Of a DNA stretch of 64,000 nt, positions 8,104 to 17,720 are shown piece by piece. This stretch comes from Planctomycetota bacterium. GTDB lineage: Bacteria > Planctomycetota > B15-G4. The notes below the pieces were generated by a model that searched no databases, had not been told where the DNA came from, and saw only the letters and a list, made by a program, of their open reading frames with translations. Numbering within the stretch: the first letter of the stretch is position 1; each line of letters opens with the position of its first letter. Location: the NCBI GenBank assembly GCA_021604805.1, contig BQJR01000003.1, positions 310,001 to 374,000 on the forward strand, read 5' to 3'. Both the position numbers and the translations under genes were made by a program.

Positions 8104-8903
8104 CTCGCGCCCACCGCCAGCGACATGCCGAGCAGCGCCGTGCCGCCGTCGAAGCTGGCCACGGTGAACACGTGATCGAGGCCGCGCACGAAGCCGGCCT
8201 GCTCGAAGCTCGCTTGCCAGAGCGCGCGCAGCACGATCGCGAGCGGGGGCAGGAACACCAATGCCGCGAGGGTCGCACGCAGTTTGGACGACGGCCTGAG
8301 AAGGGGCATGCCAGCTTCCGAGAGTTGGTGACGCTCGCGCTCGTGGTCTTCACGCGCGCCCCGGCGCCACCCGCGACGCAGCGCGAACGCGATCGCGAGC
8401 GCGCCCACCACGCTACCACCGTGTTGCAACAACTTGTACGGACGCAACGGGAAGCCGCCCACGCGCAGCAGCGGCTCACCCAACCACGGGAAGGCGCGCA
8501 CACCCGGATCACCTGCGTGCGTGAAGGCGTCCCAGCTCACATGCGTGAGCGCGCCGAGCAGCAGGGCGCACAGAACGCGCCAACTCGACACACTCGGCAG
8601 CAAAGCGCTCGACCAGCGCTGCGGCAAACGCGCGCGCCACGCACGCGGCGACAGATCCGCGATCAACGGCGCGACCCAAACATGAAAGGCCGCGTAGGCC
8701 AGCGCCCCCACCGGCAAGCAGAACCAGAGCAGTCCCGCAGACGAGTGGCTCTCCGAGCGCCCCACGTTCAGCGGCAGGAAGTACGCCAAGTCGGGGGCGA
8801 CGCTCCCCACCACCAGAGCCGAGAGCGGCAGCTGATTCCGCAACAGCGGGAGCAGCGGCAAGACAGCAGCAGGATGCGCGAGCGTGTGGGGCATGCGCGG
8901 CAT
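8076..8903 (-). CDS. DUF4184-family integral membrane protein
   Basis: 275 residues with about six hydrophobic segments. The opening MPHTLAHPAAVLPLL, the following ALVVGSVAPDLAYFLPL and the LLLGALTHVSWDAFTH segment are hallmarks of DUF4184, which shares its conserved His and Asp residues with the YdjM/LexA-regulated membrane hydrolase-like group. The reaction is not known. Two ATGs (8903 and 8894) are possible; the internal one gives MPHTLAHP, the usual family start, so the first three residues may be untranslated. It is followed at once by the overlapping secreted-protein gene. Confidence 0.75.
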   Translation of the reverse strand: MPRMPHTLAHPAAVLPLLPLLRNQLPLSALVVGSVAPDLAYFLPLNVGRSESHSSAGLLWFCLPVGALAYAAFHVWVAPLIADLSPRAWRARLPQRWSSALLPSVSSWRVLCALLLGALTHVSWDAFTHAGDPGVRAFPWLGEPLLRVGGFPLRPYKLLQHGGSVVGALAIAFALRRGWRRGAREDHERERHQLSEAGMPLLRPSSKLRATLAALVFLPPLAIVLRALWQASFEQAGFVRGLDHVFTVASFDGGTALLGMSLAVGASWRVLRSNR

Positions 8904-8987
8904 GAACCGCTCAGGCCACCGAGGGTGACGCAGCAGCGGAAGGGTCGACCCGGCGGTGAGCGTGGCCGCGGACGTCCCGCGCCCGCG

Positions 8988-10055
8988 TCAGAGGTCGAAG
9001 GGCGTGCTCGGCTGGTTGCCGGCGAAGAAGTTGCCCGTGCCTTCCACGGAGATGGCGTCGCCACCGCTCTTCTTGACCTTGTTGCCGACGAAGCTGCCAT
9101 CGTTGCCGACAGCGCGCAGACCAGCGCCGCCCGTAGCGCTCACCGTGTTGCGCACGACTTGGATGTTGACGGCGTCGGCCGCGATGCCCGAGCCGCCCGT
9201 CTTCTTCACGATGTTGCGCATCACGCGGCTCTCCGACGCGCGCAGGAAGATCCCGTCGACAGCGCTCTGCAGCACGCGGTTGTCGGCGATCGTGTAGAGC
9301 GTGTGCGCCGCGCCGAAGGAACTGCGGATGCCGGTGCCGCACTTCTTGAGCGTGTTGCCGAGCACACGGTGGCCGCCACCGGCGAGCGCGATCCCGATGT
9401 TGGCCACGTCGCGAATCAGGTTGTCGTTGAGCTCCACCTGGCTCGTGGTGCCGCCCAGGAAGATGCCGAAGAGCCCGCCGGTGAACTTGTTGTCGTCCAC
9501 GATGTGCTGCTCGCCGCTCGACACGTTGACGCCCGTGGCCGTGACCTTGAAGCGGTTCTCGGTGATCACCACGGCCTCGCCCCCAGCCACCTGCACACCC
9601 GTGGAACCGCTGTCCACACGGCAGTCGCGCACCGAAGCCTGGGACACGTTGTTGAGGTTGACCGCGATCGTGTTCTCGCGGAACACGCAGTCGCGCACCA
9701 CGAGTCGCTGCACCTGCGTGACCTCGATGGCATCGGCGAACCCTTCGAACTCGAGCGACTCGAACACGACATCAGCGCTGAAGGCGAGCGTGAAGGCAGG
9801 CGCGTTGCCTTCCTCGATCGAGGGCGTGAGGATCACCTTGCCCTGGCCGCGAAAGGTCACGCCCGCGATGGCCGAGAGCGTCACGGCTTCGGCGTAGGTG
9901 CCCTTGGCGATCAGCACCACGTCACCTTCTGCAGCGAGGTCGGCGGCAGCCTGGATCGTGGCGGCCTCCGCGGGCACCTGGATCGTGTCAGCGCGCAGCG
10001 CGCCAGCGAGCGAGAGGCCAACGAAGAAGACGGGCAGCGAGCGAGCGAACAGCAT
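8988..10055 (-). CDS. Secreted right-handed parallel beta-helix protein
   Basis: 355 residues when started at the ATG at 10055, which sits after GGAG and just before a signal peptide (MLFARSLPVFFVGLSLAGALRA). The mature protein begins DTIQVPAEAATIQAAADLAAEGDVV, the standard opening of pectate-lyase-like/NosD-type parallel beta-helix proteins, followed by many 20-25-residue coils with V-x-x-N-x-F/V and G-I/V patterns. No catalytic triad of a polysaccharide lyase can be identified, so it may be a lyase, an epimerase-like protein or a non-enzymatic surface helix. It ends NQPSTPFDL without an anchor. Confidence 0.75.
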   Translation of the reverse strand: MLFARSLPVFFVGLSLAGALRADTIQVPAEAATIQAAADLAAEGDVVLIAKGTYAEAVTLSAIAGVTFRGQGKVILTPSIEEGNAPAFTLAFSADVVFESLEFEGFADAIEVTQVQRLVVRDCVFRENTIAVNLNNVSQASVRDCRVDSGSTGVQVAGGEAVVITENRFKVTATGVNVSSGEQHIVDDNKFTGGLFGIFLGGTTSQVELNDNLIRDVANIGIALAGGGHRVLGNTLKKCGTGIRSSFGAAHTLYTIADNRVLQSAVDGIFLRASESRVMRNIVKKTGGSGIAADAVNIQVVRNTVSATGGAGLRAVGNDGSFVGNKVKKSGGDAISVEGTGNFFAGNQPSTPFDL

Positions 10056-10176
10056 GGAGGCACTCCGGTCGAAGGTGGTTCGCGGGGAGAACGCGGATCC
10101 CCGATCTTCGCGATCCGACCTGTTCACCGCCACCGCTTCTCTGGCGGCGCGTGCGACACGCCCCGGTCCTTCGCGC

Positions 10177-11556
10177 TCAGGCGATGCGCCAACTCGGATT
10201 GCTGAGCGCCTTGCCTTCCACGCGCGCCTTCTCGGCTTCGAAACCTTCGCGCCCCATCAAGCCGTAGGTGGCGACCTTGCCGGCTTCGACACCGGGTTGG
10301 TTGAAGGCGTCGACTCCGTAGAGCTCACCGCCGAAAGCGGTGGCGATCTGCAGCCACATGATGAGCTCGCCCACGGAGCGTGCGTCGACCTCGGGCAGCG
10401 TGATCAGGCAGTTGGGACGACCGGCCTCCGTGAGCGCGAGCTGCGTGGCGCGACACTCGGCGTCGAGCAGCTGACCGAAGGTCTTGCCGCCGAGGTAACT
10501 CAGGCCCTCGAGCCCCGCAGGCGGCGCGGGGATCACGACCTCGTCCTTGTGATTGAGCACGCGCAAGAAGGTGAACACCTTGTCGTGCGGGCCTTCGGCG
10601 AAGAGCTGCACCTGGCTGTGTTGATCGGTGGCGCCGAGCGCGCCGTGCGGCGTGGGCCCCACACCTTGACCGTTGCGCGACTTCCCCAAACTCTCGGCCA
10701 CGAGCTGCACGTTCCAGTCGGCCATCAGGCGCAGCTTGTGGCTGTACGGGAACAGCACCTGCACGTTGTGACCGAGCTTGGTGTCGAGCAAGTGGTGCGT
10801 GGCAGCCAACATCGCTGCGGGGCTCTGACGGAAGTCTTCGCTGAGGCAGCGCTCGCGACCGTGCGCGGCGCCTTCGAGCAGTTCGTCGAGCTCCCAACCC
10901 ATGAGTGCGCCGGGCACCAAGCCCACCGGCGAGAGCACGCTGAAGCGTCCACCCACATTGCCGGGTACCGCGAAGGTGGTGAGCCCGTTCGCTTCCGCGA
11001 AGGGACGCAAGAAGCCCGCCTCGCCATCCGTGGTCACGACCACGTGCTGCTGCCAGTGATCGCCCACCGTGTGCTTGAGCGCTTCGAGCACGAGCAGGAA
11101 CTGGCTCATGGTCTCAGCCGTGGAGCCGCTCTTGCTGATCACGTTGTAGAGCGTGGTCGCGGGGTTCGCGGCGCGCAGGATGCCCCCCACCAACACCGGG
11201 TCGACGTTGTCGATCACGAAGAGCTTGGGCCGCGAGATGTCGCGCGGGCGACGGTCGTGCAGCGCGGGTGAGAGCGCGGCGTGCAGCGCTTGGGTGCCGA
11301 GCGCCGAGCCGCCGATGCCGAGCACGACGATGTTCTCGAAGCGCCCGTGTTGCTTGTCAGCGAAGGCGCGGATGGCGTCGATCTGCTGATCGGGCAGGTC
11401 GAAGAAACCGAGCTCCCCGCCGGCGCGCTTGTCGAGCAAGGACTTGCGGTGAGCTGCGTGCGCCGACTCGGCGGCTTGCAGATCGGCGGGATCGACACCC
11501 ACGGCACCTTGCGGGCCGCCGGCAACCAGGCACGTCAGATCAAGTGTCAGGCTCAT
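10177..11556 (-). CDS. pgi: Glucose-6-phosphate isomerase
   Basis: 459 residues from the ATG at 11556. Two SIS domains are clear: VVLGIGGSALGTQAL and SKSGSTAET in the first, and the PGI signature GGRFSVLSPVGLVP and LVAESLGKSRNGQG in the second. Length and the end FNQPGVEAGK place it in the shorter bacterial group rather than the 550-residue eukaryote/E. coli type. The enzyme interconverts glucose 6-phosphate and fructose 6-phosphate. An ATG at 11580 would add eight residues. The gene is divergent from the RND pump gene across about 118 bases and stands alone in its orientation. Confidence 0.93.
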   Translation of the reverse strand: MSLTLDLTCLVAGGPQGAVGVDPADLQAAESAHAAHRKSLLDKRAGGELGFFDLPDQQIDAIRAFADKQHGRFENIVVLGIGGSALGTQALHAALSPALHDRRPRDISRPKLFVIDNVDPVLVGGILRAANPATTLYNVISKSGSTAETMSQFLLVLEALKHTVGDHWQQHVVVTTDGEAGFLRPFAEANGLTTFAVPGNVGGRFSVLSPVGLVPGALMGWELDELLEGAAHGRERCLSEDFRQSPAAMLAATHHLLDTKLGHNVQVLFPYSHKLRLMADWNVQLVAESLGKSRNGQGVGPTPHGALGATDQHSQVQLFAEGPHDKVFTFLRVLNHKDEVVIPAPPAGLEGLSYLGGKTFGQLLDAECRATQLALTEAGRPNCLITLPEVDARSVGELIMWLQIATAFGGELYGVDAFNQPGVEAGKVATYGLMGREGFEAEKARVEGKALSNPSWRIA

Positions 11557-11660
11557 GCTGCGGTTGTACCAACGGTCCATGTCGGATCCGAGTGCGGGGA
11601 CGAGCAGCTCGACACGCGCAGGACATGGGCTCGCTGGGGCGCCGGATGCCGGCAGGGCGG

Positions 11661-11666
11661 TAGGAT
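11661..11666 (+). promoter_or_regulatory. Putative -10 element TAGGAT of the RND pump gene
   Basis: TAGGAT ends 8 bases before the ATG at 11675. No Shine-Dalgarno sequence fits between them, so transcription would start at or within a few bases of the start codon. No clear -35 hexamer is seen. Confidence 0.45.
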
Positions 11667-11674
11667 CGGACGCC

Positions 11675-14600
11675 ATGAACGTCCCGCCCGACCAGCCAGG
11701 CTCCAGCAGCGGTGTGGCCGCCGCACTCGTGCGACGCCCCGTCACGCTCTTCATGCTGTTCCTCACGCTGATCGGCCTGGGGGTCATGGCCTACTCGCGC
11801 ATCCCGCTGACCTTCGTGCCCGAAGGCATGACCGGCGAGACGCTCTCGGTCAGCTTGCCCTTCCGCGGCGCCGGCCCGCGCGAGGTCGAGGATCAGATCA
11901 CGCGCCCGGTGGAAGACGCGCTCAGCACGATCCCGGGCATCGAGTCGATCCGCGGCATCAGCTCCGAGGGACAGTCGCGCGTCACGGTGGAGTTCTCGTC
12001 CAACACCGACATGGACGTGGCCTACGGCGAAGTGCGCGATCGCATCGAGCGCATCCGCGCCGAACTGCCGCCGGAGATGGATCGCTACCGCGTACAGAAG
12101 TGGGACATGAGTCAGCTGCCGGTGCTGTTCATGGGCGTGCACTACCCACCCGAACACGCCGAGCCCTTCACGCCACTGGAGCAGATCGTCGTGCCGCGCT
12201 TGGAGAGCGTGGAGGGCGTGGCGAACGTGGGCCTCAATGGGGTGATCGACGACGCGGTGCGCATCTTCGTCGACATCGAGAAGGTGAAGGGCTTCGGCAT
12301 CGACCTGGGCGAAGTCATCCGCAAGCTGCAGACCGACAACTTCACGTTGCCCGCAGGCCAAGTCGACGAAGGGGACCGCCGCTTCGCCGTGCGCATCGAC
12401 TCCACCTTCAAGTCGGTGGACGAGTTGCGCCGCTACCCCGTGGGCGAGAACTTCGTGCTCGCCGACGTGGCCGAGATCGTGCTCGCCTCGAGCGTGCGCG
12501 ACTCGGTGTGGCGCCGCAACGGCCGCCCCGCCATGTCGATGGAGATCTCCAAGGAAGCGGGGGCGAACACGCTCGAGACCACCGAGCGGGTGCGCGACGT
12601 GCTCGCCGGCCTGATCGACGACCCGCGCCTGGAAGGTTTCGAGATCGTGGAGCTCTGGGGCCAAGCCGACGACATCACGGCCTCGCTCGACACCATGCGC
12701 AGCTCCGCGCTGTGGGGCGGCCTGTTCGCCGTGATCGTGCTGCTCTCCTTCCTGCGCGACCTGCGCATGACCTTGCTCGCCGCGCTCGCGATCCCCAGCG
12801 CCTTGCTCGGCGCGATGATCGCGCTGCACTTCGGCGGCGGCACGCTCAACATCATCTCCCTGGCCGGTTTCACCATCGGCATCGGCATGCTGGTCGACAA
12901 CGCTGTGGTGGTGATCGAGTTGATCGTGCGTCGTCGCAGCCTGGGCGACGACGACCTGACCGCCGCCGCCAACGGCGCGCGCGATGTCGGCGTGGCGGTG
13001 CTCACGGCCACGCTCACCACCATCGTGGTCTTCTTGCCGATGGTCTTCCTCGACGTCGAGCGCAACCAAGCCGTGATGATGAAAGCGCTGGCGCTGCCGA
13101 TCAGCTTCTCGCTGATGGCCTCGCTGGTCGTGGCGCTCGTGTTCCTGCCGGCTTTCTCCGCGCGCATGCGGAGGCGACGTGCGGCAGCAGCGGCACCGCG
13201 TGTCGCAGCGACCGAGGCGTCGAGCCCTCCGCGCGGCATCTACCCGCGGTTGCTCGCGTGGACCTTGCGCAGACGCCTGGCCGCCACCTTGCTCTTCGCG
13301 GTCGCGCCGCTCGCGCTCGCCATCGGGATCGCGAGCAACGGCGGCGTGCCCATGGCCATGTCCGAGGGCGGCAACTGGTCGGGCACGAACATGGAAGTGA
13401 AGCTGCCGTCGACCTACTCGCTGGCCGACGCCAACGGCGTCTTCGAACGCATCGAGGCCTGGCTCAACGCGAACCGCGACGAGCTGCACATCGACAGCTT
13501 CTCGTGCAGCTTCTCGCGCCGCCGCGGCAACGTGAACCTGTGGCTCGACCCGAGCATCGGCGAACTGAAGACCAAGGCCGTGGAAGCGCGCCTGCGCACC
13601 GAGTACCCCAAGCTGCCCGGCGTCACGATCACCCTGGGACGCGAAGGCGCCAGCAACACGGGCGACGTGGAACTCAGCCTGCAAGGCGCCGACATCGACG
13701 TGCTGGCGCAAGTCGTCGAGCAAGTCGCTGAGGAACTCCGCGAGCTGCGCACCGTGAACGAAGCCGGCGAGTCGGTGCTGCTCTTCGAACGCGTGCGCAC
13801 CGACCTCACCGACGGCCTCGACGAAGTGCAGGTGTCGATCGACCGTGATCGCAGCTCGGAGCTGGGCGTCAGCCCGCAGGGTTTGCAGGGCATGGTCGCC
13901 TGGGGACTGAGCGGGCAGCGCCTGCCCGACATGCGCGTGAACGAGCGCGAGATCCCGGTGATCATCGAGTACGCGCGCGGCGAGGCCGAGAGCCTCGAGT
14001 TCCTACGCAACATGGGCGTGCCGAGCGACACGGGGAACATGATCCCGCTCGCCGCCATCGCCGAGCTCGACTTCAAGAACGCGCTCGGCGCCATCGTCCG
14101 GCGCGACGGTCACACCATGCTGAGCATCACGGCCACCCCCGCCGTCGACGACATCCTCAGCGTGAGCCGCGAGCTCGCCGCCGTCACCCGCAACACGCCC
14201 ATCCCGGAGGGCTACGAGTGGGTGCGCAAGGGTGGCCGCGAAGACTTCGACCAAGTGGCCAGCGAGATGATCAGCACGCTGCTCATGTCGGTGGCGCTGA
14301 TCTACCTGCTCATCGCGATCCTGCTCGAGTCGGCGATCCTGCCCTTCTCGATCCTGATGTCGATCGTGCTCGCCGGAACCGGCGTGATCTTCGCGCTCGC
14401 GCTCACCGCCACGCCGCTCGACCCCATGGGCATGATCGGCGGGGTGCTGCTCGCCGGCGTGGTCGTGAACAACGCCATCGTGCTCCTGGATCGCGTGCAG
14501 CGGTTGCGGGAGCAGGGACGGTCGCGTCGCGAGGCGCTCATCCATGGCGGCGCGGATCGCGTGCGTCCGATCATGATGACGGCGCTCACCACGATCTGCG

Positions 14601-14878
14601 GGCTGTTGCCGATGGCCGTGCCCACGCTGTTCTCGGGCGGCGAGAACTCCAACATGTACCGCGGCATGGCGGTCGCCGTGGCCGGCGGCCTGGCGGTGTC
14701 GACCGCCTTCACGCTGCTGGTCGTGCCGCTCTTCTACACCTTCTTCGACGACCTCGCGGGCGTGCTCTCACGGCTGAGTCCCTTCGGCGAGAGAGGGCGC
14801 AGTGCCGCCGAGCCGCCCACCCCGCGCGCGGACAGGGCGACAGCAGGTGCTCCCGTGATCCCTGCGGAGCCGGGCTGA
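11675..14878 (+). CDS. RND efflux transporter permease (AcrB/HAE family)
   Basis: 1067 residues, full length for an RND pump. Membrane helix 1 (LFMLFLTLIGLGVMAYSRI) is followed by the FVPEG loop and porter domain; helices 2-6 lie around residues 345-510, a second helix 7 near 540-560, and helices 8-12 after about 870 with VVVNNAIVLLDRVQRL. In helix 4 the proton-relay pair reads Asp408-Asn409 (GMLVDNAVVV) where AcrB has Asp-Asp. The ATG at 11675 is chosen because the upstream frame has no homologous sequence and a -10-like box lies there. No membrane fusion protein or TolC-like gene is adjacent, so the partners must be elsewhere. Substrate unknown. Confidence 0.9.
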   Translation: MNVPPDQPGSSSGVAAALVRRPVTLFMLFLTLIGLGVMAYSRIPLTFVPEGMTGETLSVSLPFRGAGPREVEDQITRPVEDALSTIPGIESIRGISSEGQSRVTVEFSSNTDMDVAYGEVRDRIERIRAELPPEMDRYRVQKWDMSQLPVLFMGVHYPPEHAEPFTPLEQIVVPRLESVEGVANVGLNGVIDDAVRIFVDIEKVKGFGIDLGEVIRKLQTDNFTLPAGQVDEGDRRFAVRIDSTFKSVDELRRYPVGENFVLADVAEIVLASSVRDSVWRRNGRPAMSMEISKEAGANTLETTERVRDVLAGLIDDPRLEGFEIVELWGQADDITASLDTMRSSALWGGLFAVIVLLSFLRDLRMTLLAALAIPSALLGAMIALHFGGGTLNIISLAGFTIGIGMLVDNAVVVIELIVRRRSLGDDDLTAAANGARDVGVAVLTATLTTIVVFLPMVFLDVERNQAVMMKALALPISFSLMASLVVALVFLPAFSARMRRRRAAAAAPRVAATEASSPPRGIYPRLLAWTLRRRLAATLLFAVAPLALAIGIASNGGVPMAMSEGGNWSGTNMEVKLPSTYSLADANGVFERIEAWLNANRDELHIDSFSCSFSRRRGNVNLWLDPSIGELKTKAVEARLRTEYPKLPGVTITLGREGASNTGDVELSLQGADIDVLAQVVEQVAEELRELRTVNEAGESVLLFERVRTDLTDGLDEVQVSIDRDRSSELGVSPQGLQGMVAWGLSGQRLPDMRVNEREIPVIIEYARGEAESLEFLRNMGVPSDTGNMIPLAAIAELDFKNALGAIVRRDGHTMLSITATPAVDDILSVSRELAAVTRNTPIPEGYEWVRKGGREDFDQVASEMISTLLMSVALIYLLIAILLESAILPFSILMSIVLAGTGVIFALALTATPLDPMGMIGGVLLAGVVVNNAIVLLDRVQRLREQGRSRREALIHGGADRVRPIMMTALTTICGLLPMAVPTLFSGGENSNMYRGMAVAVAGGLAVSTAFTLLVVPLFYTFFDDLAGVLSRLSPFGERGRSAAEPPTPRADRATAGAPVIPAEPG

Positions 14879-14961
14879 AGCCGCCGGGTCGCCTGCCCAG
14901 CGCCCGACGCCCGACGCCCTCGATGGCGGGAGTGCGCCCAGACTTGGCGCGAGGCGCTTGC

Positions 14962-14967
14962 TATCCT
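14962..14967 (+). promoter_or_regulatory. Putative -10 element TATCCT of the P5C dehydrogenase gene
   Basis: TATCCT ends 8 bases before the ATG at 14976, the same spacing as at 11661-11666. The intervening bases are only C and G with no ribosome-binding site. Confidence 0.45.
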
Positions 14968-14975
14968 CCGCCCCC

Positions 14976-16607
14976 ATGTCCGACGCCATCACAGCGGTGC
15001 CCACGCCGCACAACGAACCTGTCTTGTCCTACGCCCCCGGTTCTGCCGAGCGCGCCACCCTGAAGGCCGAGCTCGCGCGCACCCGCGAAGAGCGCGCCGA
15101 CGTGCCGCTGCTCATCGGCGGACAGGAGATCCGCACCGGCAACACCTTCGAGATGGTCGAGCCGCACGATCACCAGCGCACGCTCGGGGTCTGTCATGCG
15201 GGCGACGCGTCCACGCTGAACCAAGCGGTCGACGCCGCCATTGCCGCGAGTCACGACTGGGCGCTGATGCCCTTCGAAGACCGCGCCGCGATCTTCCTGA
15301 AGGCCGCCGAGCTGCTCTGCGGTCCGTGGCGCGCGCGCATCAACGCCACCACGATGCTCAACCAGAGCAAGACCGCCTACCAAGCCGAGATCGACGCGGC
15401 CTGCGAGTTCGCGGACTTCCTGCGCTTCAACGTGTCCTACGCGCGCGACCTGTTCGAGATGCAGCCCGAGTCGGCGCCCGGCATCTGGAACCGCGTCGAG
15501 TACAGGAACCTCGAAGGCTTCGTGTTCGCCGTCACGCCCTTCAACTTCACGTCGATCGCGGGCAACTTGCCGAGCGCGCCGGCGCTCATGGGCAACGTGG
15601 CCGTGTGGAAGCCGGCGAGCACCTCGGCGCTCAGCAACTGGGCCGTGATGGAACTGTTGCGTGAGGCCGGCTTGCCCGACGGCGTGATCAACTTCCTGCC
15701 CGGCGCGGGCCCCGCCATCGGCGACCCGGCGTTGGCGCACAAGGACCTCACGGGCGTGCACTTCACCGGCAGCACGGGCGTGTTCCAGCGCATGTGGAAC
15801 ACGATCGGCGGCAACATCGCGAACTACCGCAGCTACCCGCGCATCGTGGGTGAGACCGGCGGCAAGGACTTCGTCTTCGCGCACGCTTCGGCCGATGTGC
15901 GCGCGCTCGGCATCGCGCTGCTGCGCGGCGCCTTCGAGTACCAAGGCCAGAAGTGTTCGGCCGCGAGCCGCGCCTACGTGCCGCGTTCGCTGTGGGACGA
16001 GCTGCGCGAGATCCTCGTGGAAGAAGTCGGCGCGATCCCGCAAGGCGACCCCACCGACTTCAGCAACTTCATGTGCGCGGTGATCGACAAGAAGAGCTTC
16101 GACAAGTGCCGTCAATACATCGAAGGCGCGCGCAACGATCCGGCGTGCTCGATCCTGGTCGGCGGCGGTTGCGACGACAGCACCGGCTGGTTCGTGCAGC
16201 CCACGGTGATCGAGACGGCCGACCCGAAGGCCACCTCGATGTGCGAAGAGATCTTCGGCCCGATCCTCACGATCCATGTCTACGACGACGCCAAGTTCGA
16301 AGAGACGCTCACGCTCTGCGACACGACCTCGCCCTACGCGCTCACCGGCGCGATCTTCGGGCGCGACCGCGGTGTCGTGCGGCACATGGCGCAGCGACTG
16401 CGTCAGGCGGCGGGCAACTTCTACGTGAACGACAAGCCCACCGGCGCGGTCGTCGGGCAGCAGCCTTTCGGCGGCGCGCGCGCGAGCGGCACGAACGACA
16501 AGGCCGGCTCGATGCTCAACCTGATCCGCTGGACGAGCGTGCGCACGATCAAGGAAACGCACGTGCCCGCACACGACTGGCGCTACCCCCACATGGGCGA
16601 GGACTGA
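14976..16607 (+). CDS. pruA: L-glutamate gamma-semialdehyde (1-pyrroline-5-carboxylate) dehydrogenase
   Basis: 543 residues, the length of the group 2 (eukaryote-like) P5C dehydrogenases. The NAD-dependent aldehyde dehydrogenase core is intact: FAVTPFNFTSIAGNLP, the cofactor segment GVHFTGSTGVFQRMW, the general base Glu in RIVGETGGKDFV and the catalytic Cys in YQGQKCSAASRAY, with EEIFGPILTIHVY and GQQPFGGARASGTNDK near the end. It oxidises glutamate semialdehyde to glutamate, the second step of proline catabolism. The start at 14976 sits 8 bases after TATCCT. No proline dehydrogenase gene is near. A solute-binding lipoprotein follows 4 bases downstream. Confidence 0.92.
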   Translation: MSDAITAVPTPHNEPVLSYAPGSAERATLKAELARTREERADVPLLIGGQEIRTGNTFEMVEPHDHQRTLGVCHAGDASTLNQAVDAAIAASHDWALMPFEDRAAIFLKAAELLCGPWRARINATTMLNQSKTAYQAEIDAACEFADFLRFNVSYARDLFEMQPESAPGIWNRVEYRNLEGFVFAVTPFNFTSIAGNLPSAPALMGNVAVWKPASTSALSNWAVMELLREAGLPDGVINFLPGAGPAIGDPALAHKDLTGVHFTGSTGVFQRMWNTIGGNIANYRSYPRIVGETGGKDFVFAHASADVRALGIALLRGAFEYQGQKCSAASRAYVPRSLWDELREILVEEVGAIPQGDPTDFSNFMCAVIDKKSFDKCRQYIEGARNDPACSILVGGGCDDSTGWFVQPTVIETADPKATSMCEEIFGPILTIHVYDDAKFEETLTLCDTTSPYALTGAIFGRDRGVVRHMAQRLRQAAGNFYVNDKPTGAVVGQQPFGGARASGTNDKAGSMLNLIRWTSVRTIKETHVPAHDWRYPHMGED

Positions 16608-16611
16608 ACGC

Positions 16612-17472
16612 ATGACCGACCGCGTCGCCCCGAACAGCACCCAAGTCGACCTTGCGACCACCCACGGTGCGCGCGCACGCGGTCCGACCCGCCGCACGCT
16701 GCTCGCGGCGAGCCTGGCCGCGTTGCTGGTGGCCTGCATGGCGCCCGAGGAGAAGCGCGGCTTCATCACCCCCGCCCGCTCGAACCAGGGCGACGGCGTC
16801 GCGCCGCTTGTCGTGACCTCCGACCTCGACAACCTGCCCTTCGCCGGCGTGGACGAGAACGGCAAGCCCATCGGCCGCGACGTCGAGATGATGGAAGCGC
16901 TCGCCGCCGCGCTCGGTCGCCCGGTCGAATGGAAGCGCAGCCCTTTCGAGACCTTGCTGCCCGCTGCGCACGGAGGCTTCGTGGATGTCGTCTGCGCCAC
17001 GCTGGGCATCACGCCGGAACGCAAACAAAAGGTGGCCTTCACGCGGCCCTACTTCAAAACCGTGATCCACGTGGTCGTGCGCGCGGGCGAAGGTGAGGCG
17101 CGCGGTTGGAGTGACCTCTACGGGCGGCCCGTCGCCGCCAGCATCGACACCACTTCGGAACGCGCCGTGCGTCAGATCTTGCCCGGCGCCACGCTGGTGC
17201 TCGAGAACAAGGAAGCGCTCGGGGCCGCAGAGCGCTTGCTCCTCGGTGAGGTCGACGGCGTGGCCATGGACGGCCCGGCCGCCGAGAAGGTCGTGCGCGA
17301 GAGCGGCGGCGCACTCACGCTGATCGAACCGCCACTCACGAGCGAGCACTACGCCCTGGCCTTGCCCAAGGATCGCGTGCAGCTACTCGCCGAGCTGAAT
17401 GCTCTGTTGGCACGCTTCGAGGCCAACGGGCAGCTCGACGCATGGAACCGTCGCTGGGGGCTCGCTCGCTAG
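16612..17472 (+). CDS. Family 3 solute-binding lipoprotein (amino-acid type)
   Basis: 286 residues. The N-terminus carries twin arginines followed by a hydrophobic stretch and lipobox (TRRTLLAAS then LLVACM), consistent with Tat or Sec export and lipidation at the Cys. The mature protein shows the SBP_bac_3 pattern: LVVTSDLDNLPFAGVDENGKPIGRDVEMMEALA, then GFVDVVCATLGITPERKQKVAFTRPYF, the hallmark ligand-binding region, and LNALLARFEANGQLDAWNRRW at the end. These proteins bind amino acids for ABC importers, but no permease or ATPase gene is adjacent. Coupling to pruA suggests a ligand related to proline or glutamate, an inference only. Confidence 0.82.
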   Translation: MTDRVAPNSTQVDLATTHGARARGPTRRTLLAASLAALLVACMAPEEKRGFITPARSNQGDGVAPLVVTSDLDNLPFAGVDENGKPIGRDVEMMEALAAALGRPVEWKRSPFETLLPAAHGGFVDVVCATLGITPERKQKVAFTRPYFKTVIHVVVRAGEGEARGWSDLYGRPVAASIDTTSERAVRQILPGATLVLENKEALGAAERLLLGEVDGVAMDGPAAEKVVRESGGALTLIEPPLTSEHYALALPKDRVQLLAELNALLARFEANGQLDAWNRRWGLAR

Positions 17473-17720
17473 GCGCGCCCACTTCCGCTGCAGCTCGGGC
17501 GGCGCTTTGGCGCTGGCAGATGCGTGCACTCAGGCGCCGACGCGCGAATCCAGTAGGGCGCTCACCCCAGCCGTCGGGAACGACGCTGCGGAGCCCCACA
17601 GTCGCCGCCACAACTGCGTCCGAGGCACCGCCACACCTTTGCCACGCCGCACTTCGGGCGCCCGATCCACCGTCTGGTAAGGTCGCCGCCTCACTCCATC
17701 TCGTGCTTGGGAATTCCACG
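17473..17720 (+). other. Intergenic leader region of the zinc protease gene
   Basis: 248 bases without a convincing gene. A TAAGGT element at 17678-17683 lies about 37 bases before the protease ATG and could be its -10 box, giving a short untranslated leader. Otherwise I see nothing recognisable. Confidence 0.4.

Noticed and set aside
8942-8951. GGGTCGACCC palindrome as an operator
   Set aside because: A perfect 10-base palindrome in DNA this rich in G and C can arise by chance, and it is located between a gene end and a gene start with no partner copy.
8070-10205. A 711-codon plus-strand open frame across the DUF4184 and beta-helix genes
   Set aside because: Arg/His/Ala-rich translation with no domains; both genes on the other strand have clear signal peptides, motifs and starts.
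14901-14920. CGCCCGA tandem units ahead of the P5C dehydrogenase gene as a repeat element
   Set aside because: Only about two and a half 7-base copies in GC-rich DNA; likely chance.
14976-16607. Aldehyde dehydrogenase as the missing enzyme of the microcompartment
   Set aside because: Length, the FAVTPFNFTSIAGNLP and GQQPFGGARASGTNDK segments and the position identify a proline-pathway P5C dehydrogenase; it is 9.5 kb from the shell genes and lacks a targeting peptide.
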